Source: Desulfobacteraceae bacterium
GTDB lineage: Bacteria > Desulfobacterota > Desulfobacteria > Desulfobacterales > Desulfobacteraceae
Length of the DNA: 64,000 bases
Direction of reading: 5' to 3'
Assembly: GCA_016743945.1 (NCBI GenBank)
Contig: JADGFI010000001.1
Coordinates: forward strand, 521,901-585,900
The position numbers and the translations under genes were made by a program. The notes beneath the pieces were generated by a model. That model did not search any database and had not been told where the DNA came from. It worked only from the letters and a program-made list of their open reading frames with translations. Positions within the stretch are counted from its first letter, which is position 1. Every line of letters begins with the position of its first letter. Shown one piece after another: positions 46,248 through 56,029 of the stretch.

Positions 46248-46913
46248 TTAGTCCATTTCAATAATGCTGGATCCCTTGGGGATCTTGAACTCAAATATCG
46301 CTGGCTCGTTTGGTTTAAATTGAATATGGGTGAATTCAAATGAGGTGGTGTCCCCATAGGTGTTCTGGGTTGTCACCTTTTGGATTTCATGGGTGGTACG
46401 GGATACCTGGATAAGGAGGGTGACCAAATCTGGATTATCCTGTTTGGTCGTCAAAAGAAAGGATATGTGGGTGTCGGTTGTCTCTTTGACGTCTATGGTA
46501 TAGTTTTTTCTCATCAACCCAATGTCGGATAAAAAAGCACCGCCTGCTCCGGCCTTGAAAAACTTTCGGGCATCCCCTCGCATGACCTGGCCCTGGTCTG
46601 GGCGATAGATCCAAAGCGTCTGAGCGTTTGTAATTATTTCATGGCGCTGGGGGCTAAGATACAACCAGCGCATTTTCCCCGGATGGTTGAACCAGGCTTT
46701 GCCCGAGGCAGTTTCCGTAATTTCCAGCGCTGCTAATTTTGAAATCTGGTTAAAATCAGCCGAAAAGCCGTTGTGGGTATATAATTTTTCAATGGCAGTC
46801 AATGTGTCTTCCCCAAGGGTATTGGCCTGGGCAATATTCAGTGAGGCAAAAAGGGCAGCAAATAACAACAAAAATTGTATAGGGCTGCACAGGGAATTAA
46901 TCCGGGATTTCAC
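46248..46913 (-). CDS. lolA: Outer-membrane lipoprotein carrier protein LolA
   Basis: A 221-aa periplasmic protein with a signal peptide (FLLLFAALFASLNIAQA). The mature part has the LolA fold: FSADFNQISKLAALEITETA, GKAWFNHPGKMRWLYLSPQR, ITNAQTLWIYRPDQGQVMRG, and the late strands VTLLIQVSRTTHEIQKVTTQ. It ferries lipoproteins from LolCDE to the outer membrane, which supports a diderm host. It is 14 bp downstream of the acyl-CoA synthetase gene. Confidence 0.88.
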   Translation of the reverse strand: MKSRINSLCSPIQFLLLFAALFASLNIAQANTLGEDTLTAIEKLYTHNGFSADFNQISKLAALEITETASGKAWFNHPGKMRWLYLSPQRHEIITNAQTLWIYRPDQGQVMRGDARKFFKAGAGGAFLSDIGLMRKNYTIDVKETTDTHISFLLTTKQDNPDLVTLLIQVSRTTHEIQKVTTQNTYGDTTSFEFTHIQFKPNEPAIFEFKIPKGSSIIEMD

Positions 46914-46927
46914 AAGAATTCATCCTT

Positions 46928-48535
46928 TTACTTGAGAAGTTTATTAATATCTTTTCGTTTATCTGCTGCATACATTCTTCTCAGCTTTGGTTTTTCAATT
47001 TTTCCGGTGGGGTTTCGGGGAACCTCTCCGAAAAATATCTGTTTTAATTGCTTGTACCGGGGCAGGGCTGTTTGGAAATCCATGATTTCTTGTTGACCCA
47101 TCATGGCACCGGGTTTGACACTGATGATCCCGGCGGGAATCTCCCCCAGCCGTTCGTCGGGCACGCCGATGACCGCAATATCTTTAATCTTGTCATGGGT
47201 GAGAAAAAAATTTTCAATTTCAACGGGGAAAATATTTTCCCCCCCATAAATGATCATATCTTTTTTCCGGTCCACAAGCCAGATAAAACCTTCTTTGTCA
47301 GCTCTGGCAATGTCTCCTGTGTGGAGCCAGCCTTTTTGAATGGTTTTTTGAGTGGCTTCCGGGTTTTTATAATATTCTTTCATCACCCCCGGGCCCCGGA
47401 GGATGAGTTCGCCTGATTCGTTGGCAAAGAGATGATTCCCTTGTTTGTCTATAATTTTTGCTTCCCATCCCTGACCGGGCAATCCAATGGGGCCGATTCG
47501 GTCTGCATTTTTAATTCCCAGGTGGACACACCCGGGTCCCGTGGATTCGGTGAGGCCATAGTTGGTATCATAGGCTTGGTCGGGAAAATATTTTTTCCAG
47601 TTTTCGATGAGGCTGGGCGGAACCGGTTGGGCACCTGCATGCATGAGGCGCCATTGGGCCAGTTTATAATCAGCGAGAAGAATGTCCTTGTTTTCAATGG
47701 CAATGAGGATATCATGGGCCCAGGGGACCAGGAGCCATACAATGGTGCACCCTTCTTCCGATATGGCATCAATGATCCATTTGGGGCTTACCCCGTTGAG
47801 GAGGACACATTTTCCCCCCACAAGAAAGCTGCCCATCCAGTGCATTTTGGCCCCGGTATGGTAAAGGGGCGGAATGCATAGAAAAATATCTTCATGGGTC
47901 TGGCCATGGTGGGCATTTTCCAAATAGCAGGCATGGGATAGGTTTTTATGGGTGAGCAGCACAGCCTTTGGGGTGCCCGTGGTCCCGGAGGTGAAATACA
48001 AGGCCGCCTCGTCTTCCATGGAAAGGGGTACCTTTGGCAGGGTTTCCCCCCTTGAATTTTTTCCGCTTGAGTTCTTATCGATAAATTCCTGCACAGGGCA
48101 GGCCCATTGAGGGCAGGCATTCTTTGGTCCTGAAAATAACCACAGGGTGACAAATTTGTCCAATTCAGGTTTGATAGCTTCGATGCGCCCGATAAACTCT
48201 TGTCCGAAAATAAAAACCTTTGCTTCTGCCGTTTGGGTGCACAGCAAAATTTTGTCGGATTCAAATCTGAAGTTTAAGGGGACCGCCCATGCCCCTGTAT
48301 ACAGAACACCAAAATACAGGGGGAGCCAGTCAAGACTATTGGTCATGAGCTGGACAACCTTATCCCCTTTTTGGATTCCTTTATATTCGAGTGCATTGGC
48401 AAATCTGCAAGAGGTTTTGAAAAATTTACTCCAGGAGATTTGTTTTTGGGTGTTTGTGGCAGGAATACGTTCGACAATGGCTGTCTTGTCCGGGTAGAGT
48501 TTGCTGTTTTGGGCGAGTATGTCGGTAATTAGCAT
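46928..48535 (-). CDS. AMP-dependent fatty acyl-CoA synthetase family
   Basis: A 535-aa adenylate-forming enzyme. The P-loop is AALYFTSGTTGTPKAVLLTH near residue 190. Later motifs are AYDTNYGLTESTGPGCV, GWLHTGDIARADKEGFIWLV and DRKKDMIIYGGENIFPVEIE, and the catalytic lysine lies in NPTGKIEKPKLRRMY near the end. It activates a carboxylic acid, probably medium or long chain, to its CoA thioester. The chain length cannot be read from sequence. First gene of a short operon with lolA. Confidence 0.9.
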   Translation of the reverse strand: MLITDILAQNSKLYPDKTAIVERIPATNTQKQISWSKFFKTSCRFANALEYKGIQKGDKVVQLMTNSLDWLPLYFGVLYTGAWAVPLNFRFESDKILLCTQTAEAKVFIFGQEFIGRIEAIKPELDKFVTLWLFSGPKNACPQWACPVQEFIDKNSSGKNSRGETLPKVPLSMEDEAALYFTSGTTGTPKAVLLTHKNLSHACYLENAHHGQTHEDIFLCIPPLYHTGAKMHWMGSFLVGGKCVLLNGVSPKWIIDAISEEGCTIVWLLVPWAHDILIAIENKDILLADYKLAQWRLMHAGAQPVPPSLIENWKKYFPDQAYDTNYGLTESTGPGCVHLGIKNADRIGPIGLPGQGWEAKIIDKQGNHLFANESGELILRGPGVMKEYYKNPEATQKTIQKGWLHTGDIARADKEGFIWLVDRKKDMIIYGGENIFPVEIENFFLTHDKIKDIAVIGVPDERLGEIPAGIISVKPGAMMGQQEIMDFQTALPRYKQLKQIFFGEVPRNPTGKIEKPKLRRMYAADKRKDINKLLK

Positions 48536-48562
48536 GGGGTATCAAAGCCTTGTGAATGAATA

Positions 48563-48602
48563 TAAAAAATCCTGCCGGGCAACTATAGACCACGGCAGGA
48601 TT
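48563..48602 (-). terminator. Terminator of grpE-dnaK
   Basis: AATCCTGCCG and CGGCAGGATT form a 10-bp stem, followed on the minus strand by TTTTTTAT. It lies just after the dnaK stop and may also serve the opposite side weakly. Confidence 0.75.
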
Positions 48603-48625
48603 ATATTCAACAGGTTTGTAATCTG

Positions 48626-50542
48626 TTATTTGTCTTTTTTGACCTCTTCAAAGTCCGCATCCACAACATCGTCATCATCGGCCGGTTTGGCCTGGGCACC
48701 TGCATCCGGCCCTGCTTCCCCTTGGTTTTCCTGGGCAGCTTGCTGGTACATGACTTCGGCAAGTTTGTGGGAAGCCTGGGAAAGGGTTTCGATTTTGGCT
48801 TTTATGTCCTCTACATCCTCTGAGTCCTTGGCAAGTTTTAATGTTTCTAAAGCTGCCTCAATGGCCTTTTTTGTCTCCTCATCCACCTTGTCCCCATGTT
48901 CTTTGAGTGTCTTTGCAGTTTGGTCACAAAGGCCTTCAGCCTGGTTTCTGGTGTCCACAAGTTCCCTTTTTTTCTTGTCTTCGTCTGCATGCATTTCAGC
49001 ATCTTTGACCATTTTGTCGATTTCTTCTTCGGAAAGGCCGCTGGCTGCCGTGATCTGAATGGATTGTTCCTGTCCGGTTGCCTTGTCCTTTGCCGCTACA
49101 TGAACAATGCCATTGGCATCAATGTCAAAGGAAACTTCGATCTGGGGAACGCCCCTGGGCGCCGGCGGGATTTCTTTTAATTCAAATTGTCCCAGGGTTT
49201 TGTTGCCGGTTGCTATTTCTCGCTCCCCCTGGAGTACATGGATGGAAACTGCTGGCTGGTTGTCGGCTGCAGTGGAAAATACCTGGCTCTTTTTGGTGGG
49301 GATGGTGGTATTTTTTTCAATGAGTTTGGTCATGACACCGCCCAGGGTTTCAATTCCAAGGGATAAGGGTGTAACATCCAGAAGCAACACATCATTGACA
49401 TCTCCCTGGAGAACACCGGCCTGGACAGCAGCGCCCATGGCAACCACTTCATCGGGATTCACTCCCTTGTGGGGTTTTTTACCAAATATTTTTTCCACCC
49501 GTTCCTGAACGGCGGGCATACGGGTCATGCCACCGACCAAAACCACTTCGTCTACTCCGCCGCCACCTAAGTTGGCTTCTTTCAGAGCGGTTTTGCATGG
49601 TTTTTCAAGGTTGTCCAGAAGATCGGCCACCAGAGCTTCCAGTTTGGACCGGGTCAGCTTGACATCCAGATGTTTGGGACCCGATGCATCGGCTGTGATA
49701 AAGGGCAGGTTGATTGTGGTTTCAGTTGCAGTGGACAATTCCATTTTTGCTTTTTCCGCTGCCTCTTTGAGGCGCTGGAGTGCCATTTTATCACCCCGAA
49801 CATCAATGCCCTGATCTTTTTTGAATTCACTTGCAATATATTCAATGATTCTTAAGTCAAAATCTTCGCCGCCCAGGTGGGTGTCACCCGAGGTTGATTT
49901 TACCTCAAACACGCCATCGCCGATTTCAAGGACAGAGACATCAAAGGTGCCGCCGCCAAGATCGAAAACCGCAATTTTTTCTTCCCCTTTTTTGTCAAGG
50001 CCATAGGCAAGGGAGGCAGCTGTAGGTTCATTGATGATACGTTTTACCACAAGGCCTGCAATTTTTCCGGCATCCTTGGTGGCCTGGCGCTGACTGTCAT
50101 TAAAATAGGCAGGTACTGTGATAACGGCTTCGGTTACCTCTTCGCCCAGGTAATCTTCGGCTGTTTTTTTGATGTTGCTCAAGACAAAGGATGAAATTTC
50201 AGCCGGGCTGTATTGTTTCCCCCTTAGATTAATCCGGGTGTCGCCGTTGGAGGCCGCCTCAATTATATAGGGAAGGTTGGGGATATCCATCTGAATCTCT
50301 TTGGAACTAAATTTTCTTCCGACGAGTCGTTTGACGCCAAATATGGTGTTTTCAGGGTTGGTGACAGCCTGGCGTTTGGCTGCCTGGCCTACAATACGTT
50401 CCCCGCCTTCGGTAAGTGCTACAATGGATGGCGTGGTCCTGCCACCTTCTGAATTGGTGATAATCTTTACTTCTCCACCGGCTTCCATGACTGCGACGCA
50501 AGAGTTGGTTGTGCCCAAGTCAATTCCAATAATTTTACCCAT
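48626..50542 (-). CDS. dnaK: Chaperone DnaK (Hsp70)
   Basis: A 638-aa Hsp70. The ATPase domain opens [20 protein letters not shown] and has [40 protein letters not shown] and [17 protein letters not shown]. The substrate domain starts after [20 protein letters not shown], and a Gly/Ala/Asp-rich tail ends in [17 protein letters not shown]. It folds proteins together with GrpE, encoded 19 bp upstream, and a DnaJ encoded elsewhere. The ATG at 50542 gives the standard N-terminus; an upstream ATG at 50554 adds four residues. No CIRCE element is seen. Confidence 0.97.
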   Translation of the reverse strand: MGKIIGIDLGTTNSCVAVMEAGGEVKIITNSEGGRTTPSIVALTEGGERIVGQAAKRQAVTNPENTIFGVKRLVGRKFSSKEIQMDIPNLPYIIEAASNGDTRINLRGKQYSPAEISSFVLSNIKKTAEDYLGEEVTEAVITVPAYFNDSQRQATKDAGKIAGLVVKRIINEPTAASLAYGLDKKGEEKIAVFDLGGGTFDVSVLEIGDGVFEVKSTSGDTHLGGEDFDLRIIEYIASEFKKDQGIDVRGDKMALQRLKEAAEKAKMELSTATETTINLPFITADASGPKHLDVKLTRSKLEALVADLLDNLEKPCKTALKEANLGGGGVDEVVLVGGMTRMPAVQERVEKIFGKKPHKGVNPDEVVAMGAAVQAGVLQGDVNDVLLLDVTPLSLGIETLGGVMTKLIEKNTTIPTKKSQVFSTAADNQPAVSIHVLQGEREIATGNKTLGQFELKEIPPAPRGVPQIEVSFDIDANGIVHVAAKDKATGQEQSIQITAASGLSEEEIDKMVKDAEMHADEDKKKRELVDTRNQAEGLCDQTAKTLKEHGDKVDEETKKAIEAALETLKLAKDSEDVEDIKAKIETLSQASHKLAEVMYQQAAQENQGEAGPDAGAQAKPADDDDVVDADFEEVKKDK

Positions 50543-50561
50543 AACATCCTCCAAAATATTT

Positions 50562-51179
50562 TTAATTTTCTATGTTTTTTTCTATGTTTTCTATGTTTTT
50601 TTCGGTTTCTTTCTTTGCTTTTTTTGAAACAACAACCATTGCCGGCCTGATCAACCTGTCTTGAAGGAGGTATCCTTTTTGGAGTACTGTTGTAACGGTA
50701 TTATCCGGGAATTCGTCATTTTCTTCCTGGGTGACTGCCTGGTGAAAATTTGGATCAAATGGTTCATTTTCCGCTTTCACCAATTTTACATTAAAAGTTT
50801 CAAAAAGCTTGATAATGTCCTTGTGGGTCAGCTTTACCCCTTCAAAAAGAGCGGAGTCCTCTGAATTTTCCTGGGCTGCGCTGATGGCCCGTTCAAGGTT
50901 GTCCACAACCGAGAGAAGTTGCCTGAAAATGGATTCATTGGCAAATTTTTTAAAGTCATTGATCTCTCTTTGTGTCCGTTTTTTATAGTTTTCAAATTCC
51001 GCAGAAAGCCTTAGTGCCCGGTCCTTTTCAGCAGCAACCTGGTCTCTTAGTTCCTGGATTTCGTCTTTTTTCTTTGTTCCCTTTCCAGTTGTTGTTGGGT
51101 CTTTTGCCTTTGGGGCATCTTTTTTGGGAGAATCGTCTCGCTTCGTTTCCTTTGTTTTTTTCTTTTCTTTTAGTACCAA
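50562..51179 (-). CDS. grpE: Nucleotide exchange factor GrpE
   Basis: A 205-aa GrpE. A Lys/Asp-rich N-terminus and coiled coil (about 38-90, with [20 protein letters not shown]) lead to the beta domain [20 protein letters not shown], followed by [20 protein letters not shown]. It releases ADP from DnaK. The last residues are an NIEK/NIEN repeat ([15 protein letters not shown]) made by a short tandem DNA repeat that runs to the stop codon and seems to have lengthened the tail. Confidence 0.94.
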   Translation of the reverse strand: MVLKEKKKTKETKRDDSPKKDAPKAKDPTTTGKGTKKKDEIQELRDQVAAEKDRALRLSAEFENYKKRTQREINDFKKFANESIFRQLLSVVDNLERAISAAQENSEDSALFEGVKLTHKDIIKLFETFNVKLVKAENEPFDPNFHQAVTQEENDEFPDNTVTTVLQKGYLLQDRLIRPAMVVVSKKAKKETEKNIENIEKNIEN

Positions 51180-51318
51180 ATGTTTTCTCCAGCTCCAAAA
51201 TTCCTGATATGTAAGCGTTAAATGGTTAACAAAGCATAAATTATGGCTGAAAAATAAGTCTGTTTAAAAGCATGTCAAGCTATAAAAATATGGAGGGGAA
51301 GAAAGAAAAGATCCGACT

Positions 51319-51464
51319 GGCAGGTGGGTTAAAGGAAAATTGCATGACCGGGATCGATCCACGACACAGAAGAGATCACTTATCGCTGCTTCCTTCCGGA
51401 TCTGACGAGGTTCATGGCCTTCTGTTACGAGGCGACCGATCAGAATAAACCCACCCGGCCTGCC
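51319..51464 (-). ncRNA. ffs: Signal recognition particle RNA (small bacterial type)
   Basis: On the minus strand the conserved apical domain is complete: GTCAGATCCGGAAGGAAGCA followed by GCGATAAGTG, the SRP RNA tetraloop and symmetric loop that bind Ffh. The outer stem is formed by AAACCCACC-type sequence near 51449-51457 and its complement at 51321-51330. The ends are estimated from the closing stem. It is essential for co-translational membrane targeting. No terminator was pinned down. Confidence 0.88.
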
Positions 51465-51670
51465 AGCCGGAAGAGATATATATAAAGGTTTTTTGTTTTT
51501 TTTTCAAGTCCAATATAGTTGGGACCCATTTTTTTGTTAATACGAAATTATTGTTTGAAGAAAAATTATTTTTGGGATAATATAATAAGGAATAAGTGAA
51601 AATCTTTTTTAGATGGGGCTTCATGCCGACCCATGGCAGGATACGCCCGCTATAAAAATAGGAGAATGAT

Positions 51671-51979
51671 ATGAGCGAAATTGTGAATGAGGCAGGTCAG
51701 ACGATTGTCAGGGCGGGTACAGATGTTGTTGCTTCCATGGCAGAAGCGTTTAAGGATGACCTTTTGTCTGTCATTAATTCATCCGATGGTATCGTTGTGA
51801 TTGATCTGGAAGGGGTTGAAATGGTTGATTCTGTCGGAATCGGTGTTATTATTGCTGCCCATAATACACTGAACCAGGTTGATCGGAAATTGAAAGTGAT
51901 TAATGTGAAAAAGGATGTTTATGGCCTTTTTACAACCATGAGGCTCAATCGTAGGTTTACCGTTGAAGGAGTGGGATAA
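51671..51979 (+). CDS. STAS-domain protein (anti-sigma factor antagonist type)
   Basis: A 102-aa single STAS domain. DGIVVIDLEGVEMVDSVGIG carries the serine (DSVG) that is phosphorylated in SpoIIAA/RsbV-type proteins, followed by VIIAAHNTLNQVDRKLKVIN and VYGLFTTMRLNRRF. No GHKL kinase is adjacent, so its partner must be encoded elsewhere. AGGAG lies 6 bases before the ATG. It is 11 bp upstream of a lipoprotein gene. Confidence 0.88.
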   Translation: MSEIVNEAGQTIVRAGTDVVASMAEAFKDDLLSVINSSDGIVVIDLEGVEMVDSVGIGVIIAAHNTLNQVDRKLKVINVKKDVYGLFTTMRLNRRFTVEGVG

Positions 51980-51990
51980 GGCCAAGATCA

Positions 51991-52353
51991 ATGAAGCTGG
52001 GAAAAATTTTATGGAGTCTTTTATTTAGTCTGCTGTTGCTGTCTGCCTGTGATGATAAAAAAGATGGTTTTTCTGGCTTGTCCGATCTGGTGGAAAAGAG
52101 AAGCGAAGTTCGCAAAACCATTTCTGAAAAAAATACCCGAAAAAAGATTCTTGAACAACCCCCGTCAAGTGTTAATTCCAAAGATCCCGTTCTCCTTGGT
52201 AAGGAAAATAAAAAGGCCAAGGTCTCTCCCATTGTTCTCTATGAAAGGGATATTGAGGTTGTGGATTCTTATAATAGAGTGGCCCTTGCAAAGGGGGTTG
52301 CCTACCTGAACAAAGAAGGTCAGATTGTTAAAATTAGAATTATCAAAGAATGA
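51991..52353 (+). CDS. Small predicted lipoprotein of unknown function
   Basis: A 120-aa protein. The signal peptide has a lipobox, LLFSLLLLSACDDKKDG, so it should be lipidated at Cys20. The mature part is short, charged and probably unstructured up to about 70, then IVLYERDIEVVDSYNRVALA and KGVAYLNKEGQIVKIRIIKE form a likely beta-hairpin. I do not recognise the family. It probably shares a transcript with the STAS gene. Confidence 0.7.
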   Translation: MKLGKILWSLLFSLLLLSACDDKKDGFSGLSDLVEKRSEVRKTISEKNTRKKILEQPPSSVNSKDPVLLGKENKKAKVSPIVLYERDIEVVDSYNRVALAKGVAYLNKEGQIVKIRIIKE

Positions 52354-52391
52354 TTTGTTTTAATAGCCAAGGCGGGTTATCGGGAATCGGT

Positions 52392-52844
52392 TTAATTGGA
52401 TGCTGTATTTCTATCGGACCCATCCGGAAGATCAATATATTCTTTTTTTGGTCCTGTCTGCTCCGGGGGTGTCTTCAATAGCGTGACTTCCATAGGGCTC
52501 GGTCGATTTGTTTTTGCAGTGTCAGGTGCTGCCTTATACTCGGCCAATTCTTGTTCGTATTTTTTTATCTTCATATTGGCATTGTAGAGTTTTGTGACAG
52601 AGTCTTCCTGGATTCTTTCAAACTCTTTTATGGTTTTCCCATCGGATTTGAGGCGATTCTTGTATCCGTTCAGAATGCTTCTGTGTTGAACCTTTAGCCT
52701 TTTTTCAACGGATTTTGTCACAGTGTGGGTCATGAAAATATTAATCAGCTCTGCCACCAGGGCAATAACGGTGACGTAGACAAGTCCGTCTGACTGCAGA
52801 TAATAGAGAATAACAACGATGAGGATGGATGTAAAAAATACCAT
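52392..52844 (-). CDS. Membrane-anchored coiled-coil protein of unknown function
   Basis: A 150-aa protein. Two hydrophobic helices at the N-terminus (about 2-16 and 20-40) are followed by a basic, helical cytoplasmic part (KSVEKRLKVQHRSILNGYKN, then FERIQEDSVTKLYNANMKIK) and a Pro/Thr-rich tail. No enzymatic motif is visible and I do not recognise the family. It converges with the lipoprotein gene. Confidence 0.6.
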   Translation of the reverse strand: MVFFTSILIVVILYYLQSDGLVYVTVIALVAELINIFMTHTVTKSVEKRLKVQHRSILNGYKNRLKSDGKTIKEFERIQEDSVTKLYNANMKIKKYEQELAEYKAAPDTAKTNRPSPMEVTLLKTPPEQTGPKKEYIDLPDGSDRNTASN

Positions 52845-52992
52845 TTTAAACCTTGCTTGTCCTGTGTTGTTGATGGTGCAATCTAAAATTGTTGATTGTT
52901 TGTGCTTCTATAATAGGGCAACTTGGAACAACTTACAAATAGTTTTTGCAGAGTGATGATGTGGGGAGGATTCTATCAGATGTTTTTTGTTT

Positions 52993-53070
<78 letters not shown>

Positions 53071-53144
53071 CCGACAAAACAAAGATGCTTAATATCATTT
53101 AACGGTTTAGAAATCAAGAAATTAAAAATTAAGCAGGTTTTTTT

Positions 53145-53831
53145 TTAAAATTTGTTTTCAAAGTAGGTTTCGATGCAGCGGGCCAGCAGCTGTGCATAGG
53201 GGGTTAGGAAATTTTGCTGCTCGATGGCCGTTCCGGGGATATCTGAGATGGCGAATGGTTCAGTCAATATGGCTGGCATTTGCAAACCCTCCAGGGGAAT
53301 GACGGGGGCCGGGCCCGACTGGTGACTGGTCTCTTCGTATAGATTCTGGAATATTTTTGCAAAAAGGGCTGCGGCTTGTTTGCTTTTGTGCTGGTGTACC
53401 AACCCTTGGGTTTTCCATTCGGTGCTATTGTTTACGGGTGTTGGGTCAGGCGTGCCAAAGTAGAAGAAAAAACTTCTGTTTTTTTGTGTGTGAAGGTGGA
53501 GGCTGAGAAAAAGATCTGCCTTGTTTCGGTTTGCAAAAGCGGTTCGATCTGTCGCTGACAGGCTGGTGTCTGTTGTGCGGCTCAACAGGGTATGGTATCG
53601 GTCATTTAGCAGCTCTGCCGTCATCTGGGCAAGTTTCAGAACGATTTGTTTTTCAAGGATTCCAGTGGCGGATGTGATCCCAGTATCCTTGCCGCCATGG
53701 CCCGGATCCAGAATGACGATTCTTTGTGTGGTTTTTATTGTCAGGGCATCTGCCATGCAGGGGAGGATGATTGTCAGAAGTGCGGCAATGAACAGTAGTC
53801 GGAATATTTCTTTGGTCAATTTTCTTGACAC
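53145..53831 (-). CDS. N-acetylmuramoyl-L-alanine amidase (Amidase_3)
   Basis: A 228-aa zinc amidase. After a signal peptide (LLFIAALLTIILPCMADA) come the metal ligands: IVILDPGHGGKDTGITSATG (His), EKQIVLKLAQMTAELLN (Glu) and DLFLSLHLHTQKN (His). The catalytic glutamate is probably in PAILTEPFAISD near residue 195. It cuts the peptide stem from peptidoglycan and is the sort of enzyme the EnvC-like protein would activate, although no regulatory helix is obvious. It is a stand-alone gene next to tRNA-Pro. Confidence 0.9.
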   Translation of the reverse strand: MSRKLTKEIFRLLFIAALLTIILPCMADALTIKTTQRIVILDPGHGGKDTGITSATGILEKQIVLKLAQMTAELLNDRYHTLLSRTTDTSLSATDRTAFANRNKADLFLSLHLHTQKNRSFFFYFGTPDPTPVNNSTEWKTQGLVHQHKSKQAAALFAKIFQNLYEETSHQSGPAPVIPLEGLQMPAILTEPFAISDIPGTAIEQQNFLTPYAQLLARCIETYFENKF

Positions 53832-53993
53832 CTTTATTTATAAGCGTTATCTTAGTAAACTTTGTGTATAGTATGTGCTATGCCACGCAATAATTATGGA
53901 TATATGACATACTTTTTTAATTTTTTGAAGAATTGTTTAAGAATAGTTCAAAACTAATATCATTACTAATATTATTATAAACGGGACGGAAAC

Positions 53994-55331
53994 ATGCAGG
54001 TAAAAATTGAAGATAAGAGCAGTGTCAAAAAAGTGCTCTCTTTTGAAATTCCAAAGGAAGCTATCGCAAAAGAGCTCAACAAAGCCTATAATGAACTGAA
54101 AAAAACAGCAGATGTAAAAGGATTTAGAAAGGGAAAAATTCCTAGGAAGGTCCTTGAAAACAGATTTGCCAAAGATGTTCATGCGGAGCTTGCCCCCCGT
54201 TTGATCCAGGACTCGTTTGTGGAAACCATCCAGGAACATAAGTTGAATATTGTGGGAGGCCCCCAGCTGGATCCGCCGGAATTGAATCCTGATGAGGCCT
54301 ATGCCTTTGAGATTACAGTGGAAATAAAGCCTGAGCTTGATGATATTGAGTTTGAGGGGATTTCCCTTGAAAAGACCGCCTATGCCGTTTCCGATGCCGA
54401 GATTGAAAGCCAGATATACATGATCCAAAAAACCCTGGCCAAAAAAGAAACTATTGCGGAACCCCGTCCAGTTAAAGAAACGGATTTTGTTCTGATTGAT
54501 TATGAAGGTTTTTTAAACGGCGACGCCTTTGCCGGAACACCGAAAATCGAAAATTATGTGATGGGTATCGATCAGGGCGCACTGCCCAAAGAATTCTCAG
54601 AAAAATTGATTGGTGTTATTCCGGTCCAGGATCTTGAAATTGAAGTTGTCTATGCAGATGATTTTCATGATGAAAACCTTAAAGGGAAGACCATTGTTTA
54701 CAAGGTCAGCCTCAAAGAAATTCAGGAAGAGGTTCTTCCGGAAGCAAATGATGACCTTGTAAAGGATCTCGGTAAATTTGAAACCCTTGATGAGGTTCGG
54801 ACTTCCATCCGTGAAAATCTTGAAAAAGGCTATGTTCAACGGGTGAAACATGAGATGAGTGAGCAGGTATTTGTGCACCTGCTTGAAAAATATGTATTTG
54901 AAATACCCGATGCAATGGTGGAAGGGGAACTCAATGGCATTATTGCAGAAGCGGAACAAGCCTATGCCCAAAATAATACCAGTCTTGAAGAAGCCGGTTT
55001 GAGCCGTGAAATCTTGAAAACCCAGTATCGGGATGTCGCTGAAAAACAGGCCAGAAGACATTTGATTCTGGACAAGGTAATCACCCAGGAAGCCCTTGAA
55101 CTAACCGAAGAAGAATTGGACAAAAGCTTTGAGGAAATGGCCCTTGGGATGAATGCCCCTGTGGATTCCATTAAAAATTATTTTAAGATGGATCCCAAAC
55201 AGCTGGAATATTATACCCATACCCAGCTTGAAAAAAAGGCGATTGATCTTATAATTGAAAAAGGCAGTGTTTCAGAAGTGGAACCCAAAACTGGTCAAGA
55301 AGACGCCAAAGAAGAAATTGCAGCGGAATAA
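53994..55331 (+). CDS. tig: Trigger factor
   Basis: A 445-aa ribosome-associated chaperone. The N-terminal ribosome-binding signature is GFRKGKIPRKVLENRF near residue 43. The FKBP-like PPIase domain (about 155-240) has DFVLIDYEGFLNGDAFAGTP, and the helical C-domain follows, ending in an acidic tail. It catches nascent chains at the ribosome exit. It starts the conserved tig-clpP-clpX-lon block; a 70-bp gap separates it from clpP. Confidence 0.95.
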   Translation: MQVKIEDKSSVKKVLSFEIPKEAIAKELNKAYNELKKTADVKGFRKGKIPRKVLENRFAKDVHAELAPRLIQDSFVETIQEHKLNIVGGPQLDPPELNPDEAYAFEITVEIKPELDDIEFEGISLEKTAYAVSDAEIESQIYMIQKTLAKKETIAEPRPVKETDFVLIDYEGFLNGDAFAGTPKIENYVMGIDQGALPKEFSEKLIGVIPVQDLEIEVVYADDFHDENLKGKTIVYKVSLKEIQEEVLPEANDDLVKDLGKFETLDEVRTSIRENLEKGYVQRVKHEMSEQVFVHLLEKYVFEIPDAMVEGELNGIIAEAEQAYAQNNTSLEEAGLSREILKTQYRDVAEKQARRHLILDKVITQEALELTEEELDKSFEEMALGMNAPVDSIKNYFKMDPKQLEYYTHTQLEKKAIDLIIEKGSVSEVEPKTGQEDAKEEIAAE

Positions 55332-55402
55332 ACTGCCTCTTGGTCGTTAAGTAGTGCTATTAAGTACTGAACATGGAAACGAGATAATTAAAGGAGTTGA
55401 AC

Positions 55403-56026
55403 GTGCCTCTAATTCCAATGGTTGTTGAACAGAGCAACAGGGGAGAGCGTGCCTACGATATTTATTCGCGTCTGCTGAAAGACCGGATTATATTTTTGGG
55501 ATCTGCCATAGACAACGAAGTTGCCAATGTTATTGTTGCCCAGCTTTTATTTCTGGAATCAGAAGATCCTGAAAAAGATATCAGTTTTTATATAAATTCT
55601 CCGGGAGGAGTGGTAACCGCTGGTATGGCAATCTATGATACCATGCAATATATTAAACCCGATGTTGCCACTGTCTGTATCGGACAGGCGGCAAGCATGG
55701 GGGCGTTATTGTTGGCTGCAGGGGCCCAGACCAAGCGATTCGCCCTGCCCAATGCAAGAATAATGATTCACCAGCCCTCAGGGGGATCCCAGGGACAGGC
55801 AACCGATATACAGATCCAGGCAAATGAAATATTGAGAATGAAAGCTGCCCTAAACGAGATTTTATCCTCGCATACCCACCAGGATATTGAAAAAATTGCC
55901 GTTGATACGGAACGAGATTTTTTCATGTCCAGTGCCGAAGCTCTTGAATACGGAATCGTTGACAGGGTTGTTGCTGACAGAAGTGAATTGGAAAAAGAAA
56001 CCGAGGAGGCTTCAAAGGAGTCGTAA
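55403..56026 (+). CDS. clpP: ATP-dependent Clp protease proteolytic subunit
   Basis: A 207-aa serine protease. It begins with GTG at 55403 ([20 protein letters not shown]), preceded by AAAGGAG at six bases; the TTG at 55397 is too close to that site. The catalytic Ser is in [20 protein letters not shown] near residue 98, the His in [18 protein letters not shown] near 123, and the Asp near 172. It forms the double-ring chamber that ClpX feeds. It is 3 bp before clpX. Confidence 0.97.
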   Translation: MPLIPMVVEQSNRGERAYDIYSRLLKDRIIFLGSAIDNEVANVIVAQLLFLESEDPEKDISFYINSPGGVVTAGMAIYDTMQYIKPDVATVCIGQAASMGALLLAAGAQTKRFALPNARIMIHQPSGGSQGQATDIQIQANEILRMKAALNEILSSHTHQDIEKIAVDTERDFFMSSAEALEYGIVDRVVADRSELEKETEEASKES

Positions 56027-56029
56027 AAT